From contig CAMNEB010000009.1 in assembly GCA_946536155.1 (NCBI GenBank), positions 1-36,213 on the forward strand: a DNA stretch of 36,213 nt. Reading direction: 5' to 3'. Below the pieces are notes generated by a model. That model had not been told where the DNA came from, searched no databases, and saw nothing but the letters and a program-made list of their open reading frames with translations. A program made the position numbers and the translations under genes. Shown one piece after another: positions 8,706 through 17,648 of this stretch (positions are counted from its first letter, which is position 1; every line of letters begins with the position of its first letter). The stretch is from an uncultured Lachnospiraceae bacterium (lineage in GTDB: Bacteria > Bacillota > Clostridia > Lachnospirales > Lachnospiraceae).

Positions 8706-8734
8706 TTGAAAAACACTGATAAATCACATATATT
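8706..8734 (+). promoter_or_regulatory. Promoter for leuB-ilvD-ilvB
   Basis: TTGAAA, 17-base spacer, TATATT, located just after the yajC terminator. The predicted transcript start leaves only about 25 bases before the leuB ATG, so there is no room for a T-box or peptide attenuator; control would have to act at the promoter or elsewhere. Confidence 0.65.
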
Positions 8735-8764
8735 AGAAATGTCGCTCTAAAGGAGGATTTTAAT

Positions 8765-9850
8765 ATGAAACTTAATATTGTTTGTATTCCCGGAGACGGG
8801 ATAGGACCCGAAATAGTCGCCCAGGCGAAGAAGGTTCTCGATAAGGTTACAGCGGTTTACGGTCATGAGATCGTATTTACGGATATTCTCATGGGAGGCG
8901 CATCGATAGACGCATGCGGCGAACCTCTCACTCAGGAGGCGATAGATACCGCCAAGGCAGCGGATGCGGTGCTCATGGGTTCCATCGGCGGAAATACCAC
9001 CACCAGTCCCTGGTACAAGCTTCCTCCCGAGAAGAGACCCGAAGCAGGTCTTCTTAAGATCAGAAAAGAGCTGGGACTGTTCGCAAACCTCCGTCCCGCT
9101 TATCTGTTCCCCGAGCTTGCTGCGGCATGTCCGCTTGCAAAAGGTACATCGGACAAGGGCTTTGATCTTCTCATCATGAGAGAACTCACCGGAGGACTGT
9201 ATTTCGGCGCAAGACACACAGAAGTAATAGACGGGGTAAGGACTGCCGTCGATACCCTTACATATAACGAGAATGAGATCAGAAGGATCGCGGTAAAGGC
9301 TTTTGAAGCCGCAAGGAAGAGAAAGGGAAAGGTTACCTCCGTAGATAAGGCAAACGTTCTTGATTCATCCAGACTCTGGAGAGCAGTGACCGCTGAGGTT
9401 GCGGCAGATTATCCCGATGTCACCCTTGAGAACATGCTCGTTGATAACTGCGCTATGCAGCTTGTCAAGGATCCCGCTCAGTTTGACGTCATCCTCACGG
9501 AGAACATGTTCGGCGATATTCTTTCCGACGAAGCCAGCATGATCACGGGCTCCATTGGAATGCTCTCGTCTGCATCCTTAAATGAGACCAGGTTCGGACT
9601 TTATGAGCCCAGCCACGGATCCGCTCCCGATATCGCGGGAATGGACATCGCAAATCCCATCGCCACCATTCTTTCCGCGTCAATGATGCTCAGATATTCA
9701 TTCGATCTGAACAAAGAGGCTGACAGCATCGAAGAAGCCGTCAAAGCGGTACTTAAGGAAGGCTACAGAACAGGCGACATCTATACAGAAGGCACCGTAA
9801 AGGTGGGCTGTAACGAGATGGGCAGTCTTATAAGCGACAGGATAAAATAA
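8765..9850 (+). CDS. leuB: 3-isopropylmalate dehydrogenase
   Basis: Oxidises and decarboxylates 3-isopropylmalate to 2-oxoisocaproate (leucine synthesis), NAD-dependent. The 361-residue protein begins with the family N-terminus PGDGIGPEIVAQA. It contains LLKIRKELGLFANLRPA, the ELTGGLYFG block, VDKANVLDSSRLWR, and the metal/substrate block ENMFGDILSDEASMITGSIGML, then the NAD-binding EPSHGSAPDIAG. AAAGGAGG lies 8 bases before the ATG. It heads a leuB-ilvD-ilvB group; leuA, leuC and leuD are not in the window. Confidence 0.97.
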   Translation: MKLNIVCIPGDGIGPEIVAQAKKVLDKVTAVYGHEIVFTDILMGGASIDACGEPLTQEAIDTAKAADAVLMGSIGGNTTTSPWYKLPPEKRPEAGLLKIRKELGLFANLRPAYLFPELAAACPLAKGTSDKGFDLLIMRELTGGLYFGARHTEVIDGVRTAVDTLTYNENEIRRIAVKAFEAARKRKGKVTSVDKANVLDSSRLWRAVTAEVAADYPDVTLENMLVDNCAMQLVKDPAQFDVILTENMFGDILSDEASMITGSIGMLSSASLNETRFGLYEPSHGSAPDIAGMDIANPIATILSASMMLRYSFDLNKEADSIEEAVKAVLKEGYRTGDIYTEGTVKVGCNEMGSLISDRIK

Positions 9851-9880
9851 TAAAGCGCGTACGCGGGAAAGGGAATATAT

Positions 9881-11554
9881 ATGAGAAGTGATTCCGTAAA
9901 GGTAGGAGACGCACAGGCGCCTCACAGAAGTCTTTTTAATGCACTTGGTTTTACCGAGGAGGAGAGAAACCGCCCTCTTATCGGTATCGTTACATCCTAC
10001 AATGAGATCGTACCCGGACATATGAATCTGGATAAGATAGCAGAGGCAGTAAAGCTCGGCGTTGCAATGGCCGGAGGAACTCCCGTGCTGTTCCCTGCGA
10101 TCGCTGTCTGCGACGGTATCGCAATGGGACACATCGGAATGAAATATTCACTGGTCACCAGGGATCTTATCGCCGATTCTACCGAGTGCATGGCTATGGC
10201 ACACGGTTTTGACGGACTCGTATGTATCCCCAACTGCGACAAGAACGTTCCCGGCCTTCTCATGGCTGCGGCAAGGGTAAATATCCCCACCGTATTCGTA
10301 TCCGGAGGCCCCATGCTTGCAGGACGTGTCAAGGGCTGCAAGAGGAGCCTTTCATCCATGTTCGAAGCCGTGGGTACATATGCTGCGGGAAATATGACAA
10401 AAGAAGAGCTTACCGAGTTCGAAGAGAAGGTATGCCCCACCTGCGGATCGTGTTCCGGAATGTATACCGCAAATTCCATGAACTGTCTCACCGAAGCCAT
10501 CGGTATGGGACTTAAGGGTAACGGAACCATTCCCGCCGTATATTCCGAGCGTATCAGACTTGCAAAGCATGCCGGAATGAAGGTCATGGAGCTTGTTGAA
10601 AAGAATATCAGACCCAGGGATATCATGACCGCAAAGGCATTCAAGAATGCCCTTACCGTTGATATGGCTCTCGGATGCTCTACAAATACCATGCTCCACA
10701 TCCCCGCCATCGCTAAAGAGGCAGGTGTTGAACTCAATATGGAAATGGTCAACGAGCTTTCCGGAAAGACTCCCAACCTCTGCCATCTCGCACCTGCAGG
10801 TCCCACCTACATGGAAGACCTTAACGAGGCAGGCGGAGTATATGCAGTCATGAATGAGCTCTCCAAGAAGGGCCTCATCGAGGAAGACTGCCTCACCGTA
10901 AACGGAACCACCATCGGTGAGAATATCAAAAACTGCATCAACAAGGATCCCGAGGTCATAAGACCCATCGACAATCCTTATCAGGCAACCGGAGGCATCG
11001 CCGTTCTCAAGGGAAATCTCGCACCCGACACAGGTGTCGTAAAACAATCTGCAGTTGCTCCCGAGATGCTGGTTCACGAGGGACCCGCAAGAGTATTCGA
11101 CTGCGAAGAAGATGCGATCGCTGCTATCAAGGGCGGCAAGATCGTCAGCGGTGATGTTGTTGTCATCAGATATGAAGGACCTAAGGGCGGACCCGGAATG
11201 AGAGAGATGCTCAATCCCACATCCGCTATCGCGGGAATGGGTCTCGGATCCACCGTTGCACTCATTACCGACGGACGTTTCTCAGGCGCATCCAGAGGAG
11301 CTTCCATAGGTCATGTATCACCCGAAGCCGCTGTAGGCGGACCTATCGCTCTTGTAAAAGAAGGAGATATCATCTCCATCGATATCCCCGCACGTAAGCT
11401 CGATGTCAGGGTTTCCGATGAGGAGATGGCAAAGAGAAAGGCAGAGTGGACTCCCAGGGAGCCCAAGGTAAATACGGGATATCTCGCTCGTTACAGAGAG
11501 CTCGTGACCAGCGGCAACAGAGGTGCCGTTCTCGAGATACCCCGCAAGGATTGA
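9881..11554 (+). CDS. ilvD: Dihydroxy-acid dehydratase
   Basis: Dehydrates 2,3-dihydroxy-isovalerate and -methylvalerate to the 2-oxo acids for valine, leucine and isoleucine. The 557-residue length is standard. Iron-sulfur cysteines appear in PNCDKNVPG and [18 protein letters not shown]. The C-terminal part has [34 protein letters not shown], all typical of IlvD/Edd. It starts 30 bases after leuB with a weak GGGAAAGGG ribosome site. The [4Fe-4S]-type enzyme would be oxygen sensitive, as fits an anaerobe. Confidence 0.97.
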   Translation: MRSDSVKVGDAQAPHRSLFNALGFTEEERNRPLIGIVTSYNEIVPGHMNLDKIAEAVKLGVAMAGGTPVLFPAIAVCDGIAMGHIGMKYSLVTRDLIADSTECMAMAHGFDGLVCIPNCDKNVPGLLMAAARVNIPTVFVSGGPMLAGRVKGCKRSLSSMFEAVGTYAAGNMTKEELTEFEEKVCPTCGSCSGMYTANSMNCLTEAIGMGLKGNGTIPAVYSERIRLAKHAGMKVMELVEKNIRPRDIMTAKAFKNALTVDMALGCSTNTMLHIPAIAKEAGVELNMEMVNELSGKTPNLCHLAPAGPTYMEDLNEAGGVYAVMNELSKKGLIEEDCLTVNGTTIGENIKNCINKDPEVIRPIDNPYQATGGIAVLKGNLAPDTGVVKQSAVAPEMLVHEGPARVFDCEEDAIAAIKGGKIVSGDVVVIRYEGPKGGPGMREMLNPTSAIAGMGLGSTVALITDGRFSGASRGASIGHVSPEAAVGGPIALVKEGDIISIDIPARKLDVRVSDEEMAKRKAEWTPREPKVNTGYLARYRELVTSGNRGAVLEIPRKD

Positions 11555-11601
11555 TAAGTGCCCGGACGTAAATAAAAAAACAGTTAGGAGAGTTTCTGAA
11601 T

Positions 11602-13281
11602 ATGGAGATGAACGGTTCTGAAATAGTTATCGCCTGTCTCAAGGAGCAGGGAGTTGATACGGTGTTCGGTTATCCCGGCGGAACGATACTGAACATCTAT
11701 GATGCGCTTTACAAGCATCAGGATGAGATCAGACACGTCCTTACCAGCCACGAGCAGGGTGCCGCACATGCTGCGGACGGTTATGCCAGGGCTACAGGCA
11801 AGGTCGGTGTGTGTATGGCCACTTCCGGCCCCGGTGCCACCAACCTCGTAACGGGTATCGCCACAGCATATATGGATTCCGTTCCTCTTGTTGCCATAAC
11901 AGCTAACGTTGCGCTTCCCGCACTTGGCAAGGATTCGTTCCAGGAGATCGATATCGCAGGTGTTACCATGCCCATAACAAAGCATGGTTTCATCGTAAAG
12001 AATATCGAAGACCTTGCCCCCACTCTCAGGAAGGCATTTAAGATAGCTAAGACCGGACGTCCCGGCCCCGTGCTTGTGGACATAACAAAGGATGTCACCG
12101 CTGCGGTGACTGATTATGAGCCTGTTAATCCCGCAGAACCCGAGAGGAAGTCCCATTATACCGAGCAGGATCTTACCAGGGTTGCGGAGATGCTCTGCAA
12201 GGCTAAAAAGCCCTTTATCTATGTGGGGGGCGGAGCCATCATTTCTGATGCATCCGAAGAGGTTGCACAGCTTGCCCAGCTTTTGGATGCCCCTGTCTGC
12301 GATACTCTTATGGCAAAGGGTGCTTTTGACGGAAACAGCAGCAGATATACCGGCATGATCGGAATGCACGGAACAAAGGCTTCAAACCTCGGAGTCACAG
12401 AATGCGATCTTCTTATCGCTCTCGGTGCAAGATTTTCTGACAGAGTTATCGGAAAACCCTCCAGATTTGCCGAAAATGCGAAGATCGTACATCTGGATGT
12501 GGATGCTGCCGAGATCAACAAAAATATCAAGGTCGATGCATCTCTTGTGGGAGATCTTAAGACAACACTGACAGCTCTCAATCCCCTCATCACCAAGCAG
12601 GATCATTCCGAATGGATGGAGCATATTGCGGAGCTTAAAGCAAAGTATCCTCTTTCATATGATGAGGATAAGCTGACCTGCCCCTACATCATTTCGGAGA
12701 TAGACCGTATCACCGAAGGAAAGGCAGTCATCACCACGGATGTGGGCCAGCATCAGATGTGGGCAGCCCAGTTCTATCACTATACTAAGCCCAGGACCTT
12801 CCTTTCATCCGGCGGACTCGGAACAATGGGTTATGGCCTTGGCGCATGTATAGGAGCACAGGTCGGAAGACCCGATGATATCTGCATAAACATTGCGGGA
12901 GACGGCTGCTTCAGGATGAACATGCAGGAGCTTGCCACCGCTTCAAGATACAACATCCCCGTTATCGAGATAGTCATCAACAACCATGTTCTCGGAATGG
13001 TAAGACAGTGGCAGACTCTTTTCTACGGAAAGAGATATTCACAGACCGTATTGAACGATAAGGTTGATTTCTGCAAGGTTGCGGAAGGCCTCGGATGCAA
13101 AGCGATAAGGATCACAAAGCGCGAAGAGGTCGAAGGCGCTTTGAAGGAAGCAATCAAAGCAAAATGTCCCGTGGTCATCGACTGCATCATCAATGAAGAT
13201 GACAAGGTATTCCCCATGGTTCCCGCAGGCGCACCTCTCAGTGATGTGTTTGATGAGAAAGATATGAAGGATAAGCAGTAA
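11602..13281 (+). CDS. ilvB: Acetolactate synthase, large (catalytic) subunit
   Basis: Condenses pyruvate with pyruvate or 2-oxobutyrate using thiamine diphosphate, the first common step to valine, leucine and isoleucine. The 559-residue protein has the catalytic Glu51 in TSHEQGAAHAADGYAR, the mid FAD-binding domain, and the ThDP motif beginning GDGCFRMNMQELATA and ending near NNHVLGMVRQWQ. FxSSGGLGTMGYGLGA is also present. No ilvN regulatory subunit gene follows; the next gene, 2 bases on, is an L,D-transpeptidase. A second ATG at codon 3 is possible but AGGAGAG spacing allows the first. Confidence 0.96.
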   Translation: MEMNGSEIVIACLKEQGVDTVFGYPGGTILNIYDALYKHQDEIRHVLTSHEQGAAHAADGYARATGKVGVCMATSGPGATNLVTGIATAYMDSVPLVAITANVALPALGKDSFQEIDIAGVTMPITKHGFIVKNIEDLAPTLRKAFKIAKTGRPGPVLVDITKDVTAAVTDYEPVNPAEPERKSHYTEQDLTRVAEMLCKAKKPFIYVGGGAIISDASEEVAQLAQLLDAPVCDTLMAKGAFDGNSSRYTGMIGMHGTKASNLGVTECDLLIALGARFSDRVIGKPSRFAENAKIVHLDVDAAEINKNIKVDASLVGDLKTTLTALNPLITKQDHSEWMEHIAELKAKYPLSYDEDKLTCPYIISEIDRITEGKAVITTDVGQHQMWAAQFYHYTKPRTFLSSGGLGTMGYGLGACIGAQVGRPDDICINIAGDGCFRMNMQELATASRYNIPVIEIVINNHVLGMVRQWQTLFYGKRYSQTVLNDKVDFCKVAEGLGCKAIRITKREEVEGALKEAIKAKCPVVIDCIINEDDKVFPMVPAGAPLSDVFDEKDMKDKQ

Positions 13282-13283
13282 GT

Positions 13284-14723
13284 ATGTCGGAAGAAACCAA
13301 GGAAAAAAGCCCCGTCAGAGCGGCCGTTATATGTCTGTCCGCAATTGCCGTTCTGGCCGGTGTTATCTATCTCGCGGCTTCATGTTATTTTATCGGCAGA
13401 TTCCTTCCCAACACCTGGATAGGTGATGTGTACTGTACGGGCAAGGATATCGATTCGGTGGCAAGGGAGCTGAACGAAAAGATGATCATACCGGATATCA
13501 GGATCTCCTGGTCGATGGACGGTGAAGAGGATTCGGTCATTTCGTCGGAGCTCATAGATTACAGGTACGATCTGGAAAATGCGATATACGGCGTGATAGA
13601 TACGCAGAATCCTTTTTCCTGGCCTGCAGCGCTTTTCAGCAGGCAGGTCCTTGATCTTCAGCCTGTGATCACATATGACGAGGAAAAACTCCGTACCGTT
13701 TTTAATTCCCTGTCTCCCGTTAAGGATGAGGTGTCGGATATACCGGAATTTTCCATCAGGTTCGATCCCGAAACAGGCTATTATTCCTACGACAATCACC
13801 ACAGGAGACTTGATGTCGAAAAAGCATACAGCGCCCTTAAGTCATCGCTTAATAACGGCGTTCTGCTGCTTACTCTCGATGAGTCATATTTCAGGGATAT
13901 CCCTTATTCCGTCTCCGAAATGCGTTCCATAGATGAATTCAAGAGCATCTCGGCTTTCCTTGATACGGATCTTGTTTACGATATGGGAGCCGAGCAGATA
14001 AAGTTTGACTCTTCCGTAATGAGTTTTCTGGTACTTTCAGAAAACGGTATGCCTGTAAAGGATGCATACGGTCATTATCAGATAGATGATGAGGCCGTTG
14101 TTAAGTGGGTCGACGATCTGTGCGATGCATATGATACATACGGACGCGACAGGAAATTCAAGTCTTCATCCGGCAGGGAAGTGACCATACCGGCGACATA
14201 TTCGACATATGGCACGGAGCTTGACCATGATGCGGAGGAAGCTTATCTTCTTGAAATGATCCATTCGGATGATATAAGGGACGGAAAACCTGATGTGCAT
14301 ATCCCCAAATACATCCGGCAGGAGGCTTTCAGAGGACAAAACGACATAGGCGATACTTTCATCGAAGTAGATCTTACGGACCAGTACCTGTATTACTACA
14401 AGAACGGCGAACTGCTCTGGGAGACCGATATCGTGTCAGGCGACATCCCCAAGGGTTGGACCACACCGAGAGGAGTTTTTGCGATAAACGGCAAAGCTAC
14501 CGACCAGTGGCTATGGGGCAAGGACTATATGGACTTTGTTTCATACTGGATGCCTTATTTCAGAGGTTACGGCCTACACGATTCCGACTGGAGGGATGAA
14601 TGGGGCGGAGAGATCTACACCTATGACGGTTCCCACGGCTGTATCAACATGAACAAGGAATCCGCAGCCTTTCTCTACGAGAATGTGGAAATAGGCACAC
14701 CCGTGGTCGTATATGATTATTAA
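13284..14723 (+). CDS. Membrane-anchored L,D-transpeptidase (YkuD domain) with PG-binding region
   Basis: Predicted peptidoglycan cross-linking enzyme making 3-3 links or attaching tails, acting outside the membrane. A short cytoplasmic N-terminus is followed by one transmembrane helix (about residues 12-38). Residues about 45-330 form an extracellular region that looks like the peptidoglycan-binding domains found before YkuD in Clostridia, including DVEKAYSALKSSLNNG. The YkuD domain occupies about 345-479, starting FIEVDLTDQYLYYYKNGEL. The catalytic site is SHGCINM with Cys453, and GLHDSDW supplies the upstream His region. It begins 2 bases after the ilvB stop, an unusual partner for branched-chain amino acid genes, and is followed by a separate promoter for serC. 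Confidence 0.9.
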   Translation: MSEETKEKSPVRAAVICLSAIAVLAGVIYLAASCYFIGRFLPNTWIGDVYCTGKDIDSVARELNEKMIIPDIRISWSMDGEEDSVISSELIDYRYDLENAIYGVIDTQNPFSWPAALFSRQVLDLQPVITYDEEKLRTVFNSLSPVKDEVSDIPEFSIRFDPETGYYSYDNHHRRLDVEKAYSALKSSLNNGVLLLTLDESYFRDIPYSVSEMRSIDEFKSISAFLDTDLVYDMGAEQIKFDSSVMSFLVLSENGMPVKDAYGHYQIDDEAVVKWVDDLCDAYDTYGRDRKFKSSSGREVTIPATYSTYGTELDHDAEEAYLLEMIHSDDIRDGKPDVHIPKYIRQEAFRGQNDIGDTFIEVDLTDQYLYYYKNGELLWETDIVSGDIPKGWTTPRGVFAINGKATDQWLWGKDYMDFVSYWMPYFRGYGLHDSDWRDEWGGEIYTYDGSHGCINMNKESAAFLYENVEIGTPVVVYDY

Positions 14724-14724
14724 G

Positions 14725-14753
14725 TTGACTTAACCGTTTCAAAAGTATATTTT
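14725..14753 (+). promoter_or_regulatory. Promoter for serC-serA
   Basis: TTGACT, 17-base spacer, TATTTT, immediately after the transpeptidase stop. It predicts a leader of about 90 bases before serC. Confidence 0.65.
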
Positions 14754-14787
14754 AAAGAAGTTATTATTTTTTTATCCCGGAGGCAAG

Positions 14788-14833
14788 GCGAAAGCAGATC
14801 TTTCGCTCTCATAAACAAAAGTCGCAGGGCGAC
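14788..14833 (+). promoter_or_regulatory. Structured 5' leader of serC (two hairpins)
   Basis: Two hairpins lie between the promoter and the ribosome site: GCGAAAG-cagat-CTTTCGC (14788-14806) and GTCGC-agg-GCGAC (14821-14833). The second ends 5 bases before AAGGAGG. I do not recognise a known riboswitch or T-box; the hairpins may protect the mRNA or regulate ribosome access. Confidence 0.4.
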
Positions 14834-14852
14834 GAATTAAGGAGGAAGAGAA

Positions 14853-15935
14853 ATGTCCAGAGTTTACAATTTCTCAGCAGGACCCGCAGTATTACCTGAG
14901 GAGGTTCTCAAAGAAGCAGCAGAGGAGATGATGGATTATAAGGGATCCGGTCAGTCCGTTATGGAGATGAGCCACAGATCCAAGGTTTATGACACCATTA
15001 TCAAGGAAGCTGAAGCAGATCTTAGGGAACTCATGAATATCCCTGACAATTACAAGGTATTGTTCCTTCAGGGCGGTGCTTCACAGTTCTTTGCGGAAGT
15101 TCCCATGAACATGATGAAGAACAAGAAGGCCGGATATATCATCACCGGTCAGTGGGCCAAGAAAGCTTACCAGGAGGCCAAGATTTACGGAGAGGCTGTT
15201 GAACTTGCTTCATCCGCAGACAAGACTTTCAGCTATATTCCCGATGTTTCCGATCTTCCTATCACCGATGATATGGACTATGTCTACATCTGTGAGAACA
15301 ACACCATCTACGGAACCAAGTATAAGACCCTTCCCAACACAAAGGGAAAGACTCTTGTAGCCGATGTTTCTTCCTGCTTCCTTTCCGAGCCCGTTGATGT
15401 TACCAAGTACGGTGTCATCTACGGCGGCGTTCAGAAGAACGTAGGACCTGCAGGATGCGTTATCGCTATCATCAGAGAGGATCTCATCACCGATGATGTT
15501 CTTCCCGGAACTCCCACCATGCTCAAGTGGAAGACCCAGGCTGACAATGATTCTCTTTACAATACTCCTCCCTGCTACACCATCTATATCTGCGGCAAGG
15601 TATTCAAGTGGCTGAAGAAGATGGGCGGACTTGAGGAGATGAAGAGGAGAAACGAGGAGAAGGCTAAGATCCTTTATGATTTCCTCGATGAGTCCAAGCT
15701 TTTCAAGGGAACCGTCGTAAAAGAGGACAGATCCCTTATGAACGTTCCTTTCGTTACCGGAAATGAAGAGCTTGATGCAAAGTTTGTCAAAGAAGCTACC
15801 GAGGCAGGTTTTGTAAACCTCAAGGGACACAGAACCGTCGGCGGCATGAGAGCTTCCATCTACAACGCTATGCCCAGGGAAGGTGTTGAGAAGCTTGTTG
15901 AGTTCATGAAGAAATTCGAGGCTGAGAACGCCTGA
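14853..15935 (+). CDS. serC: Phosphoserine aminotransferase
   Basis: Transfers an amino group from glutamate to 3-phosphohydroxypyruvate, giving O-phosphoserine; PLP-dependent. The 360-residue protein opens with YNFSAGPAVLPEEVL and has MEMSHRSKVYD, LFLQGGASQFFAEVPMN, and the PLP Lys195 in YGGVQKNVGPAG. The C-terminal block GHRTVGGMRASIYNAMP binds the substrate phosphate. A strong AAGGAGG precedes the ATG. It is followed 27 bases later by serA, so two of the three phosphorylated-pathway steps are paired. Confidence 0.97.
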   Translation: MSRVYNFSAGPAVLPEEVLKEAAEEMMDYKGSGQSVMEMSHRSKVYDTIIKEAEADLRELMNIPDNYKVLFLQGGASQFFAEVPMNMMKNKKAGYIITGQWAKKAYQEAKIYGEAVELASSADKTFSYIPDVSDLPITDDMDYVYICENNTIYGTKYKTLPNTKGKTLVADVSSCFLSEPVDVTKYGVIYGGVQKNVGPAGCVIAIIREDLITDDVLPGTPTMLKWKTQADNDSLYNTPPCYTIYICGKVFKWLKKMGGLEEMKRRNEEKAKILYDFLDESKLFKGTVVKEDRSLMNVPFVTGNEELDAKFVKEATEAGFVNLKGHRTVGGMRASIYNAMPREGVEKLVEFMKKFEAENA

Positions 15936-15962
15936 TAGACAGCCTCTTGAAAGGAGATTCAT

Positions 15963-17129
15963 ATGTTTAAGATCAATTGCCTTAATCCGATTTCCCAGGT
16001 GGGTCTTGCAGATCTTACCTCCGATTTCGCCATCACCGACAAGTTTGAGGATGCAGAGGGTGTACTTGTAAGAAGCGCATCCATGCATGAGCTTGAGCTT
16101 CCTTCATCTCTTCTTGCAGTCGCAAGAGCAGGTGCGGGCGTTAACAATATCCCCCTTGATAAGTGCGCAGAGAAGGGAATCGTTGTTTTCAATACTCCCG
16201 GTGCAAACGCAAACGGCGTTAAGGAGCTCGTTATCGCAGGAATGCTCCTTGCAGCCCGTGATATCGTAGGCGGTATCGACTGGATCAAGGAGAATGCATC
16301 CGATCCCGATATCGCAAAGACTGCCGAGAAGCAGAAGAAGAACTACGCAGGAACCGAGATTGCCGGCAAGAAGCTCGGTGTCATCGGACTCGGTGCCATC
16401 GGTGTCAAGGTTGCAAACGCAGCTCTTCACCTCGGAATGGATGTTTACGGATACGATCCTTACCTGAGCGTAAATGCAGCATGGAATCTCTCCAGAAGCG
16501 TTCATCATGTTGAGAAGGTAGAAGAGATCTACAAGGAGTGCGATTACATCACCATCCATGTTCCCCTTCTTGATTCCACCAAGGGCAGCATCAACCGTGA
16601 AGCCATTTCCATGATGAAGGACGGCGTCGTCATCATCAACTATTCACGTGACCTTCTTGTTTCCGAGACCGATATGCTCGAGGCTCTCAAGAACGGAAAG
16701 GTTGCAAGATACGTATCTGATTTCCCCAATCCCACCACAGCAGGACAGCCCGGAGTCATCCTTACTCCCCATCTCGGAGCAAGTACCGAAGAGTCCGAAG
16801 ACAACTGCGCTAAGATGGCTGTTGAGGAGATCATGGATTACCTCAACAACGGAAACATCAAGAATTCCGTAAACTTCCCCGCACTTGACATGGGTCCCTG
16901 CGACAACAAGGGCAGGATCGAGGTCTTCCACAAGAATCAGGCAAATATGATCACCCAGTTCACCGCAGTCATCGGTGCAGAGAAGATCAACATCTCCGAT
17001 ATGATGAACAAGTCAAGAGGAGACTATGCAGTAACAATGCTCGATCTCGACGATGTTCCCACCGAGCATCTTGTTGAGAAGCTCTCCGCAGCAGAGGGAG
17101 TCATCAGAGTACGTATAGTCAAGGGATGA
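15963..17129 (+). CDS. serA: D-3-phosphoglycerate dehydrogenase (ACT-domain form)
   Basis: Oxidises 3-phosphoglycerate to 3-phosphohydroxypyruvate with NAD, the entry step of serine synthesis. The 388-residue protein has the substrate domain with RAGAGVNNIPLDKCAEKGI, a Rossmann fold with LGVIGLGAIGVKVANAA, and the catalytic His in LTPHLGASTEESEDNC. A C-terminal ACT domain of about 70 residues starts near RIEVFHKNQANM, suggesting allosteric control, probably by serine. The usual NxARG motif reads NYSRDLL, keeping the Arg. GAAAGGAG lies 7 bases before the ATG. It ends the unit at a strong terminator. Confidence 0.95.
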   Translation: MFKINCLNPISQVGLADLTSDFAITDKFEDAEGVLVRSASMHELELPSSLLAVARAGAGVNNIPLDKCAEKGIVVFNTPGANANGVKELVIAGMLLAARDIVGGIDWIKENASDPDIAKTAEKQKKNYAGTEIAGKKLGVIGLGAIGVKVANAALHLGMDVYGYDPYLSVNAAWNLSRSVHHVEKVEEIYKECDYITIHVPLLDSTKGSINREAISMMKDGVVIINYSRDLLVSETDMLEALKNGKVARYVSDFPNPTTAGQPGVILTPHLGASTEESEDNCAKMAVEEIMDYLNNGNIKNSVNFPALDMGPCDNKGRIEVFHKNQANMITQFTAVIGAEKINISDMMNKSRGDYAVTMLDLDDVPTEHLVEKLSAAEGVIRVRIVKG

Positions 17130-17146
17130 TCCTTACATGATACTTT

Positions 17147-17175
17147 AAAGGGACGCCGTATGGCGTCCCTTTTTT
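17147..17175 (+). terminator. Intrinsic terminator after serA
   Basis: An 8-bp perfect GC-rich stem (GGGACGCC / GGCGTCCC) with GTAT loop, extended by A-T pairs, is followed by six T residues. A-rich bases on its left side may let it work weakly for the convergent minus-strand gene as well. Confidence 0.93.
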
Positions 17176-17233
17176 GGATGATGATCGTTTCTGTCCTTAT
17201 TTATTGTTATCCGGGCGAAATTCGCCACGTGAA

Positions 17234-17500
17234 TTATCTTTTCTTGTCGTCATCCTCGATATCTTTGAGGGATTCCTGAAGCTTGTTCTCCATCTCAAGA
17301 GCATTTTCGCTGGCAAGATCCATATATTCGATAAAGATATCGCTTAAGGGTTTGCCCTGCTCATCGGCGATCTCCTGCATGATGGGCTTTAGCATCTCAA
17401 GCTGGTATGAGATGGCTGTTTTCTGGGGATCTATATCGGCCATTACCTTCTCTGCGTAATCATTTATTCTTTTTAAAAATTCGTGCTGTTCTTTTGTCAT
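17234..17500 (-). CDS. Small helical protein of unknown function
   Basis: An 88-residue, highly charged protein, predicted almost wholly alpha-helical, with an acidic-basic C-terminal end (LKDIEDDDKKR). No signal peptide, membrane segment, Cys or known motif is seen. I do not recognise a family. The ORF track begins at a GTG, but on the minus strand AGAAGG lies 9 bases before ATG at 17500, which is preferred. A good extended -10 promoter is found upstream. It is convergent with serA and divergent from the DUF1015 gene. The frame, ribosome site and promoter together make it a likely real gene. Confidence 0.72.
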   Translation of the reverse strand: MTKEQHEFLKRINDYAEKVMADIDPQKTAISYQLEMLKPIMQEIADEQGKPLSDIFIEYMDLASENALEMENKLQESLKDIEDDDKKR

Positions 17501-17543
17501 GATATACACCTTCTTTTTCCTTGTATCTTACGTTCAGTCACTG

Positions 17544-17575
17544 ATTATACCACAGTCCGCCTATTGTTTGTACCT
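17544..17575 (-). promoter_or_regulatory. Extended -10 promoter for the 88-residue gene
   Basis: On the minus strand TGGTATAAT is a perfect extended -10 box; the -35 region 17 bases upstream is poor. It interleaves with the plus-strand promoter for DUF1015. Confidence 0.55.
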
Positions 17576-17592
17576 GATTAAAATGATAAAAT
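17564..17592 (+). promoter_or_regulatory. Promoter for DUF1015-GlgB-like unit
   Basis: TTGTTT, 17-base spacer, TAAAAT, 57 bases before the DUF1015 ATG. Its -35 box overlaps the -35 region of the opposite promoter, so the two may interfere. Confidence 0.5.
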
Positions 17593-17648
17593 ATCTGTTG
17601 GTTTTCGGCATGCCCGGAAGCAAATAAAACAACTTATGGAGAGAGAAA

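Noticed and set aside
8680-8764. T-box or leucine attenuator before leuB
   Set aside because: The promoter lies too close to leuB; only about 25 leader bases remain and no leader peptide or alternative hairpins fit.
10352-11077. 241-residue minus-strand ORF
   Set aside because: Antisense shadow of ilvD.
11584-12369. 261-residue minus-strand ORF
   Set aside because: Antisense shadow of ilvB; Cys- and Gly-rich translation looks like a codon artefact.
14754-14852. Serine T-box before serC
   Set aside because: The leader is under 100 bases, lacks a T-box sequence and has no terminator/antiterminator pair.
15210-16088. 292-residue minus-strand ORF
   Set aside because: Antisense to serC and the start of serA, both with full family motifs; no ribosome site and no recognisable protein.
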